Of a DNA stretch of 64,000 nucleotides, positions 1 through 9,160 are shown in pieces. The notes under the pieces were generated by a model, which ran no database searches, was not told the DNA's origin, and saw only the letters and a program-made list of their open reading frames with translations. Each line of letters starts with the position of its first letter. Position 1 is the stretch's first letter. Source of the stretch: an uncultured Flavobacteriales bacterium (GTDB taxonomy: Bacteria > Bacteroidota > Bacteroidia > Flavobacteriales_E > Vicingaceae); NCBI GenBank assembly GCA_905479915.1, contig CAJQOH010000016.1, positions 1-64,000 of the forward strand. The letters run 5' to 3'. Made by a program: the position numbers and the translations under genes.

Positions 1-186
1 ATTAACATCTTCGTCTTCACTATAAGCTCCTACAACAGCATAATCACCAGATATTGATACAGAGATTCCAGTATAGTCTCCTACTGCTCTATCCGAAGCT
101 ACAATCTTTTGTTTTTCTAGCCAGCTTTGCGCATTAATGCTTCCAAAAAATAAAATAAATACTGTAAATAGTAATAGGTTTTTCAT
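1..186 (-). CDS. Secreted FG-GAP/propeller-like protein, N-terminal part
   Basis: A reading frame starts with ATG at 186 and runs off the left edge of the window (62 codons visible). The first 20 residues are a clear Sec signal peptide: MKN, a hydrophobic core, and cleavage probably after INAQ. The mature part contains SISGDYAVVGAYSEDE, the pattern seen in FG-GAP/integrin-type beta-propeller blades, so a secreted or surface propeller protein is likely. The rest, including any T9SS sorting domain, lies outside the window. The function is not known. Confidence 0.6.
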   Translation of the reverse strand, partial: MKNLLLFTVFILFFGSINAQSWLEKQKIVASDRAVGDYTGISVSISGDYAVVGAYSEDEDVN

Positions 187-406
187 AATGTTTGTACAAT
201 TAAGGTTATGCTTCAATTTTTGAATATTTTAGCTAACCTCAAAAGTAAAGACCAACCAACAAACTCAGCGTGTGGTTTTAGGGTGTTTATTATCCGTATT
301 TACACGGATATTGGTAACTAAAGAAAGTTCAAAAACTAAAGAGGTTTTAAAGAGTAAAACTCTCGTTAATCGAAATGGTTTAAAAATAAAACCTGATTAA
401 TTTTTT

Positions 407-529
407 TTACCTGATAACATTTACATGACCTGTATACTTTTTTGAAATACCTTCAAGATCTGTAATTTCTACTTTCCAAACATAAACTCCATTTGGCACA
501 AAATCTCCTTTAAAAGTTCCATTCCAAAA
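407..529 (-). pseudogene. Remnant of a gliding-motility-type (CHU_C, T9SS type B) C-terminal domain
   Basis: On the minus strand about 40 codons read FWNGTFKGD, then PNGVYVWKVEITD and TGHVNVIR before a stop at 407. This is the end of the CHU_C/type B sorting domain, whose usual form is WDGTYKGK...PNGVYVYKV...GHVTLIR. An in-frame TAA (530-532) sits just before the FWNG and there is no start codon or upstream domain, so this is a gene fragment. It is probably the leftover of a lost large surface protein. Confidence 0.6.
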
Positions 530-922
530 TTAAATCCAACTAAAATAAAACAACATGAGGCTATCAGGTATTTAATATAAGTGCTCACCCACACCAAATC
601 AACAACCATCACAAAACAATTTCTTAAGAAAAAAGAACATCACACCTAATTTTAACTTTCCAGCTTATAAGAAAAAGAATGAGTGAGCCAAACACAACAC
701 ACTGTAAATCAAAAAAATTAAACACTACAACGTCTAAAAATCATACATTACAAACAGTTAAAAAAAACCAAAAACAGACATTCAACCATATCAGTGCTAG
801 CACTGATACATAATACCATCTAGCACGGCATTTTTAATGTTTATTTTTAGTAACTTGGTTATGTTGATAGCCAAAGCTAGATTGGTATAAAAACTCGAAA
901 AATACTTACAGGGAAGAGCTTA
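530..922. other. Intergenic stretch with no recognised gene
   Basis: About 390 bp of A/C-rich sequence lies between the dead CHU_C fragment and the next gene. No coding frame, RNA gene or strong hairpin is visible. It presumably carries the promoter of the gene at 923, but I see no good TAnnTTTG element there. Confidence 0.5.
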
Positions 923-2860
923 ATGAAAAAAGAAAATATAAATAACAAACTCATTTCGTTAGTTATCGTTTCACTAGTGTTTATTAATACTTTATACTGT
1001 CAAAAAAAAGATATTGAAAAGGGTGATAGAGAATATACTATAGAAAACTACTACAACGCATTAAATTATTACCTTAAAGCATCTAAAAAATCAACTCAAA
1101 TCTCAGAAGAAACAAGAGTAAAGATTGCAAACTCTTATTATCATTTATGCAATTATGAATTGGCTATAAATCATTACAATAAAATACCCACTGACAAACT
1201 TACTTTAAACCAACAATTCAATTATGCTAAATCTCTACAGTTTTACACGAAATATAAATTAGCAAAAAATATATTTAAGCAACTACAAGAAAAGGGCTTT
1301 CAAAACAATTTAATTTCAAATCATATCAAAAGCTGTGAATTTGCGATTATAAACAATACGAACTCTTCAGAATATGATGTTAAAAAAACGAATATAACCA
1401 GTTTTAAAGAGTCTTTTGGTATTCAATTTTACAAAAATGGAGTTGTCTATTCAACAGTACTAAACAAGAAAAAAAACAAAAGATGTAAAGCCAATAATTT
1501 AGATAGAAATGGTAATCAATTTAAAAATTTAGGGTTCTCAATAAATAACAATGGAGTTTTTGAAGAGCCTACTCTATTCTCTAAACATCTAGGTTACAAC
1601 TATCACAAGGGATCAATATGCTTTTCTTCCGATAATAAAACAATGTACTTTACAGAAAGTGTAAAAAAACAAGAACGCTTTTTTTTACAAATCTTTCAGG
1701 TAGAACTGATTAATGATAAATGGAAAAATAAAAAAAAGCTCGAATTTAATAGTGATAACTACTCTTGTGCTCATCCTACGATTTCTGCTGATGGTAAAAA
1801 AATATACTTTACATCAAATATGCCAAATGGTTATGGAGGTTCAGATATATACGTATCAACTAAGGAAGGTGATTCATGGGGAAAACCACAAAACTTAGGA
1901 GAAGAAATCAATACTCCTGGAAAAGAATTGTTTCCATTTATAAACAAAAATGGAATTTTGTACTTTTCTTCTAATGGACATCCTGGATACGGAGGTTTAG
2001 ATATTTTCTCAGCACTTTATATCTCCAATAAATGGACAAAAGTGAAAAATAAAAAAAAGCCATTAAATTCTTCTGCAGATGATTTCTCTATTGTTGTTAA
2101 TCCAAAAAACACTAGCTTTTTACTTTTCTCGAGCAATAGAAATACACATGGAGATCAAGATAATTTTTATCAGGCTACAAAAAAAAAATTAGCTTCAGAT
2201 ACTATAAGTGGAGTTGTTAAAGACCTATTAACAGATAAGCCAAAAGAAGGTACTTTAGTTTTTTTGTTAGTTGATTCTCTTTCTGGAGATACAATTGATA
2301 GAACAGTTACAAATAAAAAAGGAGAGTACTCATTAATAGTACCTAAAAAAGATGAATGGGATCCAGAAAGGAAATTATATGTAGTGGTAGAAAAAATAGA
2401 ATACGAAAAAAAAATAATTGAAATTGATGAAACTTATTTTGAAACTGATATCCCCTTAGTTCAAGAACTAAACATTAATTTATCAATTAAACTTGAAGCA
2501 CAACAAGTTTTACAACTTTACAACATTTACTTTGAAACCAATAGCGCAGAACTAAGTAACCAATCAAAAAAATCAATCGATCAAATTATTTTGATGTTGA
2601 AAGAAAATAAAGATATGGTAATTGAATTAAGTGCCCATACAGATAGTCGTTCTGATGCAGATTTCAATCTTAAATTATCTAAAAAACGAGCTTATAATGT
2701 AAAAGAATATATGCTGACAAATAATATAGCTGATGCCCAAGTATTTGAGAAAAGCTATGGTGAGTCAAAACTTTTAAACCATTGTAAAGATGGTATTGAA
2801 TGTAGCGAAAATGAACATGCTCTAAACAGGAGAATAGAAATTAAAATCCTGAAATTTTAG
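923..2860 (+). CDS. PorE-like TPR/PD40-propeller/OmpA outer-membrane anchor protein (copy 1)
   Basis: 645 aa. Signal peptide (residues 1-26) ending ...NTLYCQ; the Cys could make it a lipoprotein, but LYC is not a canonical lipobox. TPR-type helices span about 30-135. PD40/WD40-like blades span about 215-420, with repeated YFTSN and GYGGSDIYVS motifs. A carboxypeptidase-regulatory-like fold spans about 425-525. An OmpA_C peptidoglycan-binding domain spans about 535-645 (YFETNSAEL, HTDSRSD, NRRIEIKI). This order matches PorE of the T9SS, which links the secretion ring to peptidoglycan. The stop is 2 bp before the sensor kinase gene, so the two are co-transcribed. Paralogue of the protein at 5527. 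A T9SS or gliding anchor role is inferred; it could equally be a specialised paralogue paired with the PorP-like protein downstream. Confidence 0.8.
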   Translation: MKKENINNKLISLVIVSLVFINTLYCQKKDIEKGDREYTIENYYNALNYYLKASKKSTQISEETRVKIANSYYHLCNYELAINHYNKIPTDKLTLNQQFNYAKSLQFYTKYKLAKNIFKQLQEKGFQNNLISNHIKSCEFAIINNTNSSEYDVKKTNITSFKESFGIQFYKNGVVYSTVLNKKKNKRCKANNLDRNGNQFKNLGFSINNNGVFEEPTLFSKHLGYNYHKGSICFSSDNKTMYFTESVKKQERFFLQIFQVELINDKWKNKKKLEFNSDNYSCAHPTISADGKKIYFTSNMPNGYGGSDIYVSTKEGDSWGKPQNLGEEINTPGKELFPFINKNGILYFSSNGHPGYGGLDIFSALYISNKWTKVKNKKKPLNSSADDFSIVVNPKNTSFLLFSSNRNTHGDQDNFYQATKKKLASDTISGVVKDLLTDKPKEGTLVFLLVDSLSGDTIDRTVTNKKGEYSLIVPKKDEWDPERKLYVVVEKIEYEKKIIEIDETYFETDIPLVQELNINLSIKLEAQQVLQLYNIYFETNSAELSNQSKKSIDQIILMLKENKDMVIELSAHTDSRSDADFNLKLSKKRAYNVKEYMLTNNIADAQVFEKSYGESKLLNHCKDGIECSENEHALNRRIEIKILKF

Positions 2861-2862
2861 CG

Positions 2863-4674
2863 ATGATCAATAAACAATACACCATATCAATACTTTTTAC
2901 CCTACTCTCATTTTTCTCTAATGGGCAATCTGAACAAGATAACCTATCTACCTTCTTAAAGAATAAAGGAGAACTAGAAAAAATAGATAGTCTTAATCAA
3001 TTAGCAGAACAAAATATAAAAAGTAACCCTAACAAGGGGTTTAAATATGCAAAACAGGCATTAGATATTTCCACAAAAATAAATAGTATAACTGGTCAAC
3101 ATCGATCAGCAATTAACTCAGCGAAATCATTAAGAGAACAAAAAAAATACAATGAAAGTCTAAACTATTACGATCTAATATTAAATATCTATATCAAAAC
3201 AAATAACAAAATAGGTATAGCATATTACTATAATGAAACCGGAAGTGTGTACAAAGATTTTAAAAAGTATGAAAAAGCATTAACAAATTACCGAAAATCA
3301 CTTAGCATATATAAAGAAGCAAATGACAGTAAAAATCAGTACTTAATTTATAATAACATTGCGAATATTTATTTAAATTTTAAAAAGAAAAATTTTAAAA
3401 TTGCAAGTGAATACTTTTTATTGGCATACAACGAAATTAAAGATGAAAACGACAATAAAGAGAAAGCAACCATATTAAGTAAAATAGGTGGCTGCTATGC
3501 CAATTGGGGGAATTATAAAGAGGCTTTAAAGTATCTAGAAAAAGCCAGGAAAATTGCAAAAACCAATCAATATACTAGTCTAGAAATCAATATTTCAGAG
3601 AGTATAGAAAACATTAAATTCAATATCAAAAACAAAGCAATTTTTAAAACTGGATACGAAGAGGAAATCGAAAAATTACAACAACAGTACATTACTGCCA
3701 TAAAAGAAGAAAATGTAAAGGTGAGAAAAAGCAATTTAACCTCTCTAGAAGAAATTGAGAGTTTGAGCTTTAAAAACCAAGCTAAAGAATTGAAATTGAT
3801 TGTACTAGAAGGGAAATTAGAACAGCAACAACTAAATGCAAAAATCAAAGAACAAAACATTCAGTTATTAAACTCTGAGAATAAATTGAACAAAGCTGCA
3901 CTCTCCAAAAAGAATCAAAAATTAAAAAATCAAGAAATTATCATTTACTTAATGGTAATTGGATCTTTATTACTGATTATAGTAGTTGTCTTAATATTTA
4001 AAGGAAGGCAAAACAAACAAAAAGTCAAATTCAAACAAGAACAAATGAATTCTATAATAAATGCTCAGGAAGAAGAAAGGGTAAGATTTGCACAAGATAT
4101 TCATGATGGAATAGGCCAGTTCTTTTTTGCTTTAAAACTAAAGATTAGTGAATTAGATGATGATAGTATCGATGAAAATCAGAAAAAAAAGATCTATCAA
4201 AATGCGATGAGAATCATTGATGATTTGCAGCAAGAAATACGAAACATTTCTTTTTCAATAATGCCTCAAATACTACATTACAAAGGACTAATAGCTGCGT
4301 TAGAAGATTTAACAGATAAAATAAATAAACTGGCAAAAGTTAAGGTAGATTTAAGTGCTTTCCAATTTAACGAAAGATTAGACTCACAAACAGAAGTCGC
4401 TATTTATAGAATTATTCAAGAATTAACGAATAACATTCTTAAGCACTCTAAAGCAACCTATATAAATATTCATTTTACGAAATACAAAAATGAATTAAAT
4501 ATAATCGTAGAAGATAATGGTGCAGGATATAACACCATGTTATTAGAAAATTCTAAAGGACATGGTTGGAGAAATATTAAATCAAGAGTAGAAATGATTA
4601 ATGGAACAATTAATATTGAAACAATGCCTCAAAGAGAAGGAACAACTGCTATAATTAATGTACCCATACTCTAA
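2863..4674 (+). CDS. TPR-containing sensor histidine kinase (NarL/HisKA_3 type)
   Basis: 603 aa. Signal peptide (MINKQYTISILFTLLSFFSNGQ), then a periplasmic TPR region (about 40-240: YYNETGSVYKDFKKYEKALTN is one repeat unit), a coiled coil (about 255-355) and one transmembrane helix (about 359-381). The cytoplasmic part has a HisKA_3 dimerisation domain with DIHDGIGQ; His414 is the predicted phosphorylation site. A HATPase_c domain follows (ELTNNILKHSKA N-box, VEDNGAGY G1 box, GHGWRNI). It begins 2 bp after the PorE-like gene and is followed 45 bp later by its likely partner regulator. Sitting between envelope-anchor genes, it probably senses envelope or secretion state, but the signal is unknown. 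Confidence 0.9.
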   Translation: MINKQYTISILFTLLSFFSNGQSEQDNLSTFLKNKGELEKIDSLNQLAEQNIKSNPNKGFKYAKQALDISTKINSITGQHRSAINSAKSLREQKKYNESLNYYDLILNIYIKTNNKIGIAYYYNETGSVYKDFKKYEKALTNYRKSLSIYKEANDSKNQYLIYNNIANIYLNFKKKNFKIASEYFLLAYNEIKDENDNKEKATILSKIGGCYANWGNYKEALKYLEKARKIAKTNQYTSLEINISESIENIKFNIKNKAIFKTGYEEEIEKLQQQYITAIKEENVKVRKSNLTSLEEIESLSFKNQAKELKLIVLEGKLEQQQLNAKIKEQNIQLLNSENKLNKAALSKKNQKLKNQEIIIYLMVIGSLLLIIVVVLIFKGRQNKQKVKFKQEQMNSIINAQEEERVRFAQDIHDGIGQFFFALKLKISELDDDSIDENQKKKIYQNAMRIIDDLQQEIRNISFSIMPQILHYKGLIAALEDLTDKINKLAKVKVDLSAFQFNERLDSQTEVAIYRIIQELTNNILKHSKATYINIHFTKYKNELNIIVEDNGAGYNTMLLENSKGHGWRNIKSRVEMINGTINIETMPQREGTTAIINVPIL

Positions 4675-4719
4675 ATGCCTCTATTCAAAAAACTATAACA
4701 TAATTAAAAAGAAATAAAT

Positions 4720-5343
4720 ATGGACCAACCAAAACTACTAATCGTTGATGATCATCAAATTCTTTTAGATGGCTTAGGTAATATGCTTGACAACAAAGAA
4801 TTCATAATAATAGATAAGGTTTATGATGCTGAATCAGCCCTAGAATCTTTAGAAAAAAATGAAATTGACATAATGATTACAGACATTAATATGCCTGGAT
4901 CTGATGGGTTATCACTTATAAAAAAAGTAAAAAAACTGCATCCTAATTTAAAAATTATAGTACTAAGCATGCATGAAGAAAGAAGTATTGTTTTGGATGC
5001 AATTCAACTAGAAGTTGATGCTTACCTTTTAAAAAACATTACCAAAGAACAATTCTTAAGGGCTTTACGTTTAGTAAAAATGAACAAATTCTATATTAGT
5101 CAAGAAATTTCGCACCTCCTAATCGAAAAAATTCACAACAAATCAAAGGATAGAGTATTAAGTGATCGAGAACATGAAGTACTTAAATTAATTGCAAGAG
5201 AATTTTCAAATAAACAAATAGCCAAAGCTCTTTTTATAAGTGAACGTACTGTTGAGACACATCGGAAAAATATATTTCGAAAAACCAATACAAAAAGCAT
5301 TGTTGGCCTTATAAAATATGCGATCGAAAACAAATTAGTTTAA
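4720..5343 (+). CDS. LuxR/NarL-family response regulator
   Basis: 207 aa. N-terminal receiver domain with acidic pocket Asp10/Asp11, phospho-acceptor Asp55 (MITDINMPG), conserved Ser/Thr about 83 and Lys105 (AYLLKN). C-terminal LuxR helix-turn-helix about 145-205 (LSDREHEVLKLIA, NKQIAKALFISERTVETHR). The full domain set and length are typical. It lies 45 bp behind the HisKA_3 kinase, the usual partner class, so the two form a two-component system. Its targets may be the neighbouring PorE/PorP-like genes; no binding site was recognised. Confidence 0.93.
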   Translation: MDQPKLLIVDDHQILLDGLGNMLDNKEFIIIDKVYDAESALESLEKNEIDIMITDINMPGSDGLSLIKKVKKLHPNLKIIVLSMHEERSIVLDAIQLEVDAYLLKNITKEQFLRALRLVKMNKFYISQEISHLLIEKIHNKSKDRVLSDREHEVLKLIAREFSNKQIAKALFISERTVETHRKNIFRKTNTKSIVGLIKYAIENKLV

Positions 5344-5496
5344 AAACAATCAAAACAACCCTTATAAATACAACATATACACCCTATTTTTTTGAAGCAC
5401 TTTCAAAAAAACAAACATTAAATCAACTTAAAAAATATAAGTAAGCACCGATACTAAATACCCAATAGCCACAGGTGAAATTTTTAAATCCAACCA

Positions 5497-5504
5497 TAAC
5501 TTTG
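5497..5504 (+). promoter_or_regulatory. Putative -7 promoter element for the PorE-like gene at 5527
   Basis: TAACTTTG is a perfect match to the Bacteroidota -7 element TAnnTTTG, 23 bp before the start codon. No TTTG-type -33 box is visible at the expected distance, so this rests on the -7 match alone. Confidence 0.4.
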
Positions 5505-5526
5505 ATAGTAACTTTAAAAAGAAAGT

Positions 5527-7536
5527 ATGCAGCTATCGAAGCAATCTCTTATCGTTTTTACATTATTCCTATTTGGATTTACAAATATAAAAGCTCAGAA
5601 AAATATACCATTTAAGAAAAGTAACTTTAAAACAGATATTGCCAACTACAAGAAGGCATTGAGAAATATACAAGAAGGAGATTTTTTCTGTTTAGATAAA
5701 CAATACTCTGAAGCTCTTATTAAGTACAACAAAGCAAATAGTTTTAATCCTCATAATGCCGAACTAAATGCCAAAATTGGAAATTGCTACCTATACTTAT
5801 CAAGTATTGATAAAGCAAACAAATTATTCGCTAAAGCATTCAAATTAGATGACAAATTAGATGGAGACTACCTGCTATCTTATGGAAAGTCATATCAAAT
5901 GCTTCATGATTTTGATAACGCGATAAAACAGTATGAAATAGCAAAAACGAAAGAGAGTAAAATAAATCCTGACCTGATTATAATTGCTGACAAAAGAATA
6001 AAAGAATGCATTTATTCTAAAGAACTGTTAAAAACTCCCATTAACCTTAAAATTGAAAAATTAAACTCAACCATTAATTCAGAAAACGAAGAATACGTAC
6101 CTGTTATCAATGCAGATGAAACCGAATTATTTTTCACATCTAGAAGGTCAAATACAACTGGAGGAAGTATAGCTCCAGGATTAAATGATTACTATGAAGA
6201 TATTTATACTTCTACCAAAAAAAATGGTAAATGGACTCAAGCAACGAATATAGGAAAACCTGTTAATAGTGAACACCATGATGCTACGGTTGGGCTTTCA
6301 TTGGATGGTCAAAAACTTTTCTTATATAGAGATAACGAACAAGGAATAGGTAATATCTTAATAACAGAACGAAATGGAGAAACATGGACAACTCCTAAAG
6401 AATTACCATACCCTATTAATTCTAAACACCAAGAAACATCAGCATGTTATTCTCCAGATGGTCAAACAATATATTTTGTAAGTGACAGACCAGAAGGAAA
6501 AGGAGGTAAAGATATTTATAAAGCTTCCAAAAATAAAGATGGAGAATGGGACAAAGCCCAAAACCTAAGTTTCAAAGTCAATACACCTGAAGATGAAGAT
6601 GCTATATTTCTTCATGCTGATGGCAAAACGCTTTACTTTAGTTCAAAAGGTCATCCCACTATGGGAGGTTATGATATCTATAAAACAGTCTTCAATGAAG
6701 GGGAATGGAGTACTCCAATAAATATGGGATACCCTTTAAATTCACCAGATGATGATGTATGCTTTGTGTTAGCTGCAAGCGGAGATCATGGCTATTATAC
6801 TTCTATAAAATCAACTGGAGAAGGGAAACGAGACATCTATGAAATTTCTTTTTTAGATCAACTAAACAAACCAAAACTAACTCTCATAAAAGGAACAGTT
6901 ATAGACAACAGTTCTGGAAAAAAATTAAGCTCAAAAATTGAAATTTATGACAATGATGCTGATACACTATTTGGAACATTCGAATCCAATAGTACCACAG
7001 GAGACTTCATGATTTCTTTACCATCAGGTAAAAATTATGGAATTAGCGTTAAGTCAAAAGGCTCTTTATTCTATTCAGAAAACTTTAACATACCAGATTC
7101 TGCAGCATTCATGAAAATAGAAAAAAAAATAGTGCTTGATAAATTAGAAATAGGAAAAAAGGTTGTACTCAACAATATCTTTTTTGATTATGACAAAGCA
7201 AACCTAAGAGCATCATCACACAATGAATTAAGTAAAGTAGTAAATCTATTAATTGATAACCCCAATTTAAAAATAGAATTATCTACTCATACAGACTCTA
7301 GAGGAACTGAAACTTACAATAAAAAGTTATCTCAATTAAGAGCAGAATCCTGTTTAGCCTACCTAATTAGTCAAGGAATACAAAAAGAACGAATAGTAGC
7401 TATAGGCTATGGAGAAAGTCGATTAAATATTACAGATGAAGAAATCGAACAATTAACAACACTACAAGAAATAGAATCAGCACACCAAAAAAACAGAAGA
7501 TCCGAATTTAAAATTATAGACAACACTTTTAAATAG
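5527..7536 (+). CDS. PorE-like TPR/PD40-propeller/OmpA outer-membrane anchor protein (copy 2)
   Basis: 669 aa. Signal peptide 1-24 ending NIKAQ. TPR region about 40-150 (YSEALIKYNKAN). PD40 propeller about 185-430 with repeated LFFTSRR, YFVSDRPEGKGGKDIY and YFSSKGHPTMGGYDIY. Carboxypeptidase-regulatory-like fold about 455-545. OmpA_C domain 553-669 (NIFFDYDKANLR, HTDSRGTETYN, NRRSEFKI). Same architecture as the gene at 923 and as T9SS PorE. It is followed by a small unknown gene and a PorP/SprF gene; OmpA-PorP pairs are common in Bacteroidota and are linked to secretion and tethering of surface proteins. There is no cysteine at the mature N-terminus, so it is probably not a lipoprotein. Confidence 0.85.
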   Translation: MQLSKQSLIVFTLFLFGFTNIKAQKNIPFKKSNFKTDIANYKKALRNIQEGDFFCLDKQYSEALIKYNKANSFNPHNAELNAKIGNCYLYLSSIDKANKLFAKAFKLDDKLDGDYLLSYGKSYQMLHDFDNAIKQYEIAKTKESKINPDLIIIADKRIKECIYSKELLKTPINLKIEKLNSTINSENEEYVPVINADETELFFTSRRSNTTGGSIAPGLNDYYEDIYTSTKKNGKWTQATNIGKPVNSEHHDATVGLSLDGQKLFLYRDNEQGIGNILITERNGETWTTPKELPYPINSKHQETSACYSPDGQTIYFVSDRPEGKGGKDIYKASKNKDGEWDKAQNLSFKVNTPEDEDAIFLHADGKTLYFSSKGHPTMGGYDIYKTVFNEGEWSTPINMGYPLNSPDDDVCFVLAASGDHGYYTSIKSTGEGKRDIYEISFLDQLNKPKLTLIKGTVIDNSSGKKLSSKIEIYDNDADTLFGTFESNSTTGDFMISLPSGKNYGISVKSKGSLFYSENFNIPDSAAFMKIEKKIVLDKLEIGKKVVLNNIFFDYDKANLRASSHNELSKVVNLLIDNPNLKIELSTHTDSRGTETYNKKLSQLRAESCLAYLISQGIQKERIVAIGYGESRLNITDEEIEQLTTLQEIESAHQKNRRSEFKIIDNTFK

Positions 7537-7608
7537 AAGTAATGTTTCAACATTTCAGTAATCGTTCAGCCCTTTTTAAAAACAATTATTAATTAAAAAC
7601 AACTAAAA

Positions 7609-7848
7609 ATGATCAGTATTTTAATGTCAGATGAATCTAAATTAATTATCAAAATTTCTGAAAGTTTAGACATCACCAAGGTTAGAAAAATAATTAGAAA
7701 AGCTGAAAGAATGTATATGTCGCAAAAAGCAGAGTCTATTATAATTGATATAAACGCTACTCATAAAATTAAACGTAGTGCATACCCTCTAATCAAAAAG
7801 AAAATAAAAATGATAAAAACAATACCCGTAATTATCACGTCAAATTAA
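7609..7848 (+). CDS. Small unknown protein, weakly STAS-like
   Basis: 79 aa, basic and without a signal peptide or membrane segment. The pattern of strand, helix, then AESIIIDINAT followed by a helix and VIITS faintly recalls a STAS fold (bacterial anti-anti-sigma type), but length and key residues are not convincing. It lies between the second PorE-like gene and the PorP-like gene on the same strand, 72 bp after the former. I do not recognise the family. The reading frame is clean, starts with ATG, and has codon use like its neighbours, so it is probably real. Confidence 0.5.
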   Translation: MISILMSDESKLIIKISESLDITKVRKIIRKAERMYMSQKAESIIIDINATHKIKRSAYPLIKKKIKMIKTIPVIITSN

Positions 7849-7907
7849 ACCCAATTTATGCTCAAATTTTAAACTTCTAACACCACAAAACTTCCAACTA
7901 TTTAAGC

Positions 7908-7915
7908 TATATTTG
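7908..7915 (+). promoter_or_regulatory. Putative -7 promoter element for the PorP/SprF gene
   Basis: TATATTTG matches TAnnTTTG exactly, about 68 bp before the start at 7983. No clear -33 box is seen upstream. Confidence 0.35.
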
Positions 7916-7982
7916 ATATGTTAGGTTTTGATTAATCTTAAAAAGATCTTTCTAAATTAAGTTTCTGAACGAAAGAGAATAA

Positions 7983-9026
7983 ATGAAAAGTGTATTTACA
8001 ATTATATTTACAATCATAGTTCTTACAACTGCTAAGACACAAGACATACACTTTACCATGTGGGATGCTAACCCCATAACTATAAACCCTGCTACAGCAG
8101 GAGCTTTCAATGAAAACATAAGAGGGGTAATCAACTACAGAAACCAGTGGGCCAGCGTTGATAATGCTTATAAAACTTACGCCATAATGCTAGATCGAAA
8201 CTTCTTTAAAAGTAAATGGAGAAATGGCTACATTGGAGGAGGTTTAAGTGCATATAAGGATATTGCTTTAAAATATGAAACAACAACCATTTCATTAGCT
8301 CTATCAAGTGTCTTGTACCTAAACAGTACTAATATATTTTCTGTTGGATTTATGGGCGGCTGGGGTCAAAATAGCTTGAACACGAATGATCTAAAGTGGG
8401 ATTCTCAGTTTAATGGACAAACATATGATCCTTTATCTGGTTCAAATGAAACTTTTAATTTTGAGAATAATAATTATACTGACTTCTCTACAGGAATATT
8501 TTGGGCCCATGGCGACCTAATAAAGAGTATCTATTCGAATGGTGGATTCAATATAAAAACAGGAGTAGCATTTCACCACATAACAAGATCCAACAATAGT
8601 CTTTCACCTACAGTCTCAAATAAATTATACCCAAAGCTTGTATTTCATACCAATATGCACATTGGCATTAACAATACTAAAATAGCACTTAACCCAAAGT
8701 TTTTATCGTTCTTACAAGGACCTTCAAAAGCGTTTGTTGGAGGACTATTTATAAAGTATTTAATAAAAGAAGAATTAAAGTCATCTGATACATTTAAAAA
8801 AGTAGCCATATCAATAGGAAGTTATTATCGCGTAGGTGATGCCTTATCTCCTTCAATTGAATTTGATTTTTCGAAATTTGCTGTGGGTGTAGCTTATGAC
8901 ATGAATATCTCTGGACTAGCAACAGCTACTAATGGAAATGGCGGGCCTGAATTTTTTATTCGCTTTCAGAATATAAAACCACTTTTATCTCAAGAAGGAT
9001 CGGTAACTAGTCCTAGATTTAGATAA
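7983..9026 (+). CDS. PorP/SprF family type IX secretion outer-membrane protein
   Basis: 347 aa. Signal peptide 1-20 (ending TAKTQ). The mature N-terminus carries the family hallmark: DIHFTMWDANPITINPATAG followed by GVINYRNQW. The remainder is glycine and aromatic rich with alternating strands, as expected for an outer-membrane beta-barrel, and the length is typical. PorP is part of the T9SS core, and SprF-like paralogues help secrete or hold type B cargo. The presence of a PorE-like gene just upstream fits a dedicated PorP/OmpA pair rather than the core porPKLMN operon, which is not in this window. Confidence 0.92.
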   Translation: MKSVFTIIFTIIVLTTAKTQDIHFTMWDANPITINPATAGAFNENIRGVINYRNQWASVDNAYKTYAIMLDRNFFKSKWRNGYIGGGLSAYKDIALKYETTTISLALSSVLYLNSTNIFSVGFMGGWGQNSLNTNDLKWDSQFNGQTYDPLSGSNETFNFENNNYTDFSTGIFWAHGDLIKSIYSNGGFNIKTGVAFHHITRSNNSLSPTVSNKLYPKLVFHTNMHIGINNTKIALNPKFLSFLQGPSKAFVGGLFIKYLIKEELKSSDTFKKVAISIGSYYRVGDALSPSIEFDFSKFAVGVAYDMNISGLATATNGNGGPEFFIRFQNIKPLLSQEGSVTSPRFR

Positions 9027-9100
9027 TTCCTAGACACCCTGTACCAACACAACCATTTTTGCCAGTAACTTCTATATTTTATTATATTGACTAATTAACA

Positions 9101-9108
9101 TACATTTG
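9101..9108 (+). promoter_or_regulatory. Putative -7 promoter element for the sulfatase-GDPD fusion gene
   Basis: TACATTTG is a perfect TAnnTTTG match 53 bp before the start at 9161. A TTG lies only 11 bp upstream, too close for a normal -33 box. Confidence 0.4.
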
Positions 9109-9160
9109 ATTTCGATTAACCGAAAGCCTAGTTTATAGTCAGCTAGATTTAAAATAAAAC

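Noticed and set aside
3567-3860. 97-codon minus-strand frame with many cysteines
   Set aside because: Antisense shadow of the kinase coiled coil; A-rich plus-strand codons give Phe/Cys/Ser on the other strand.
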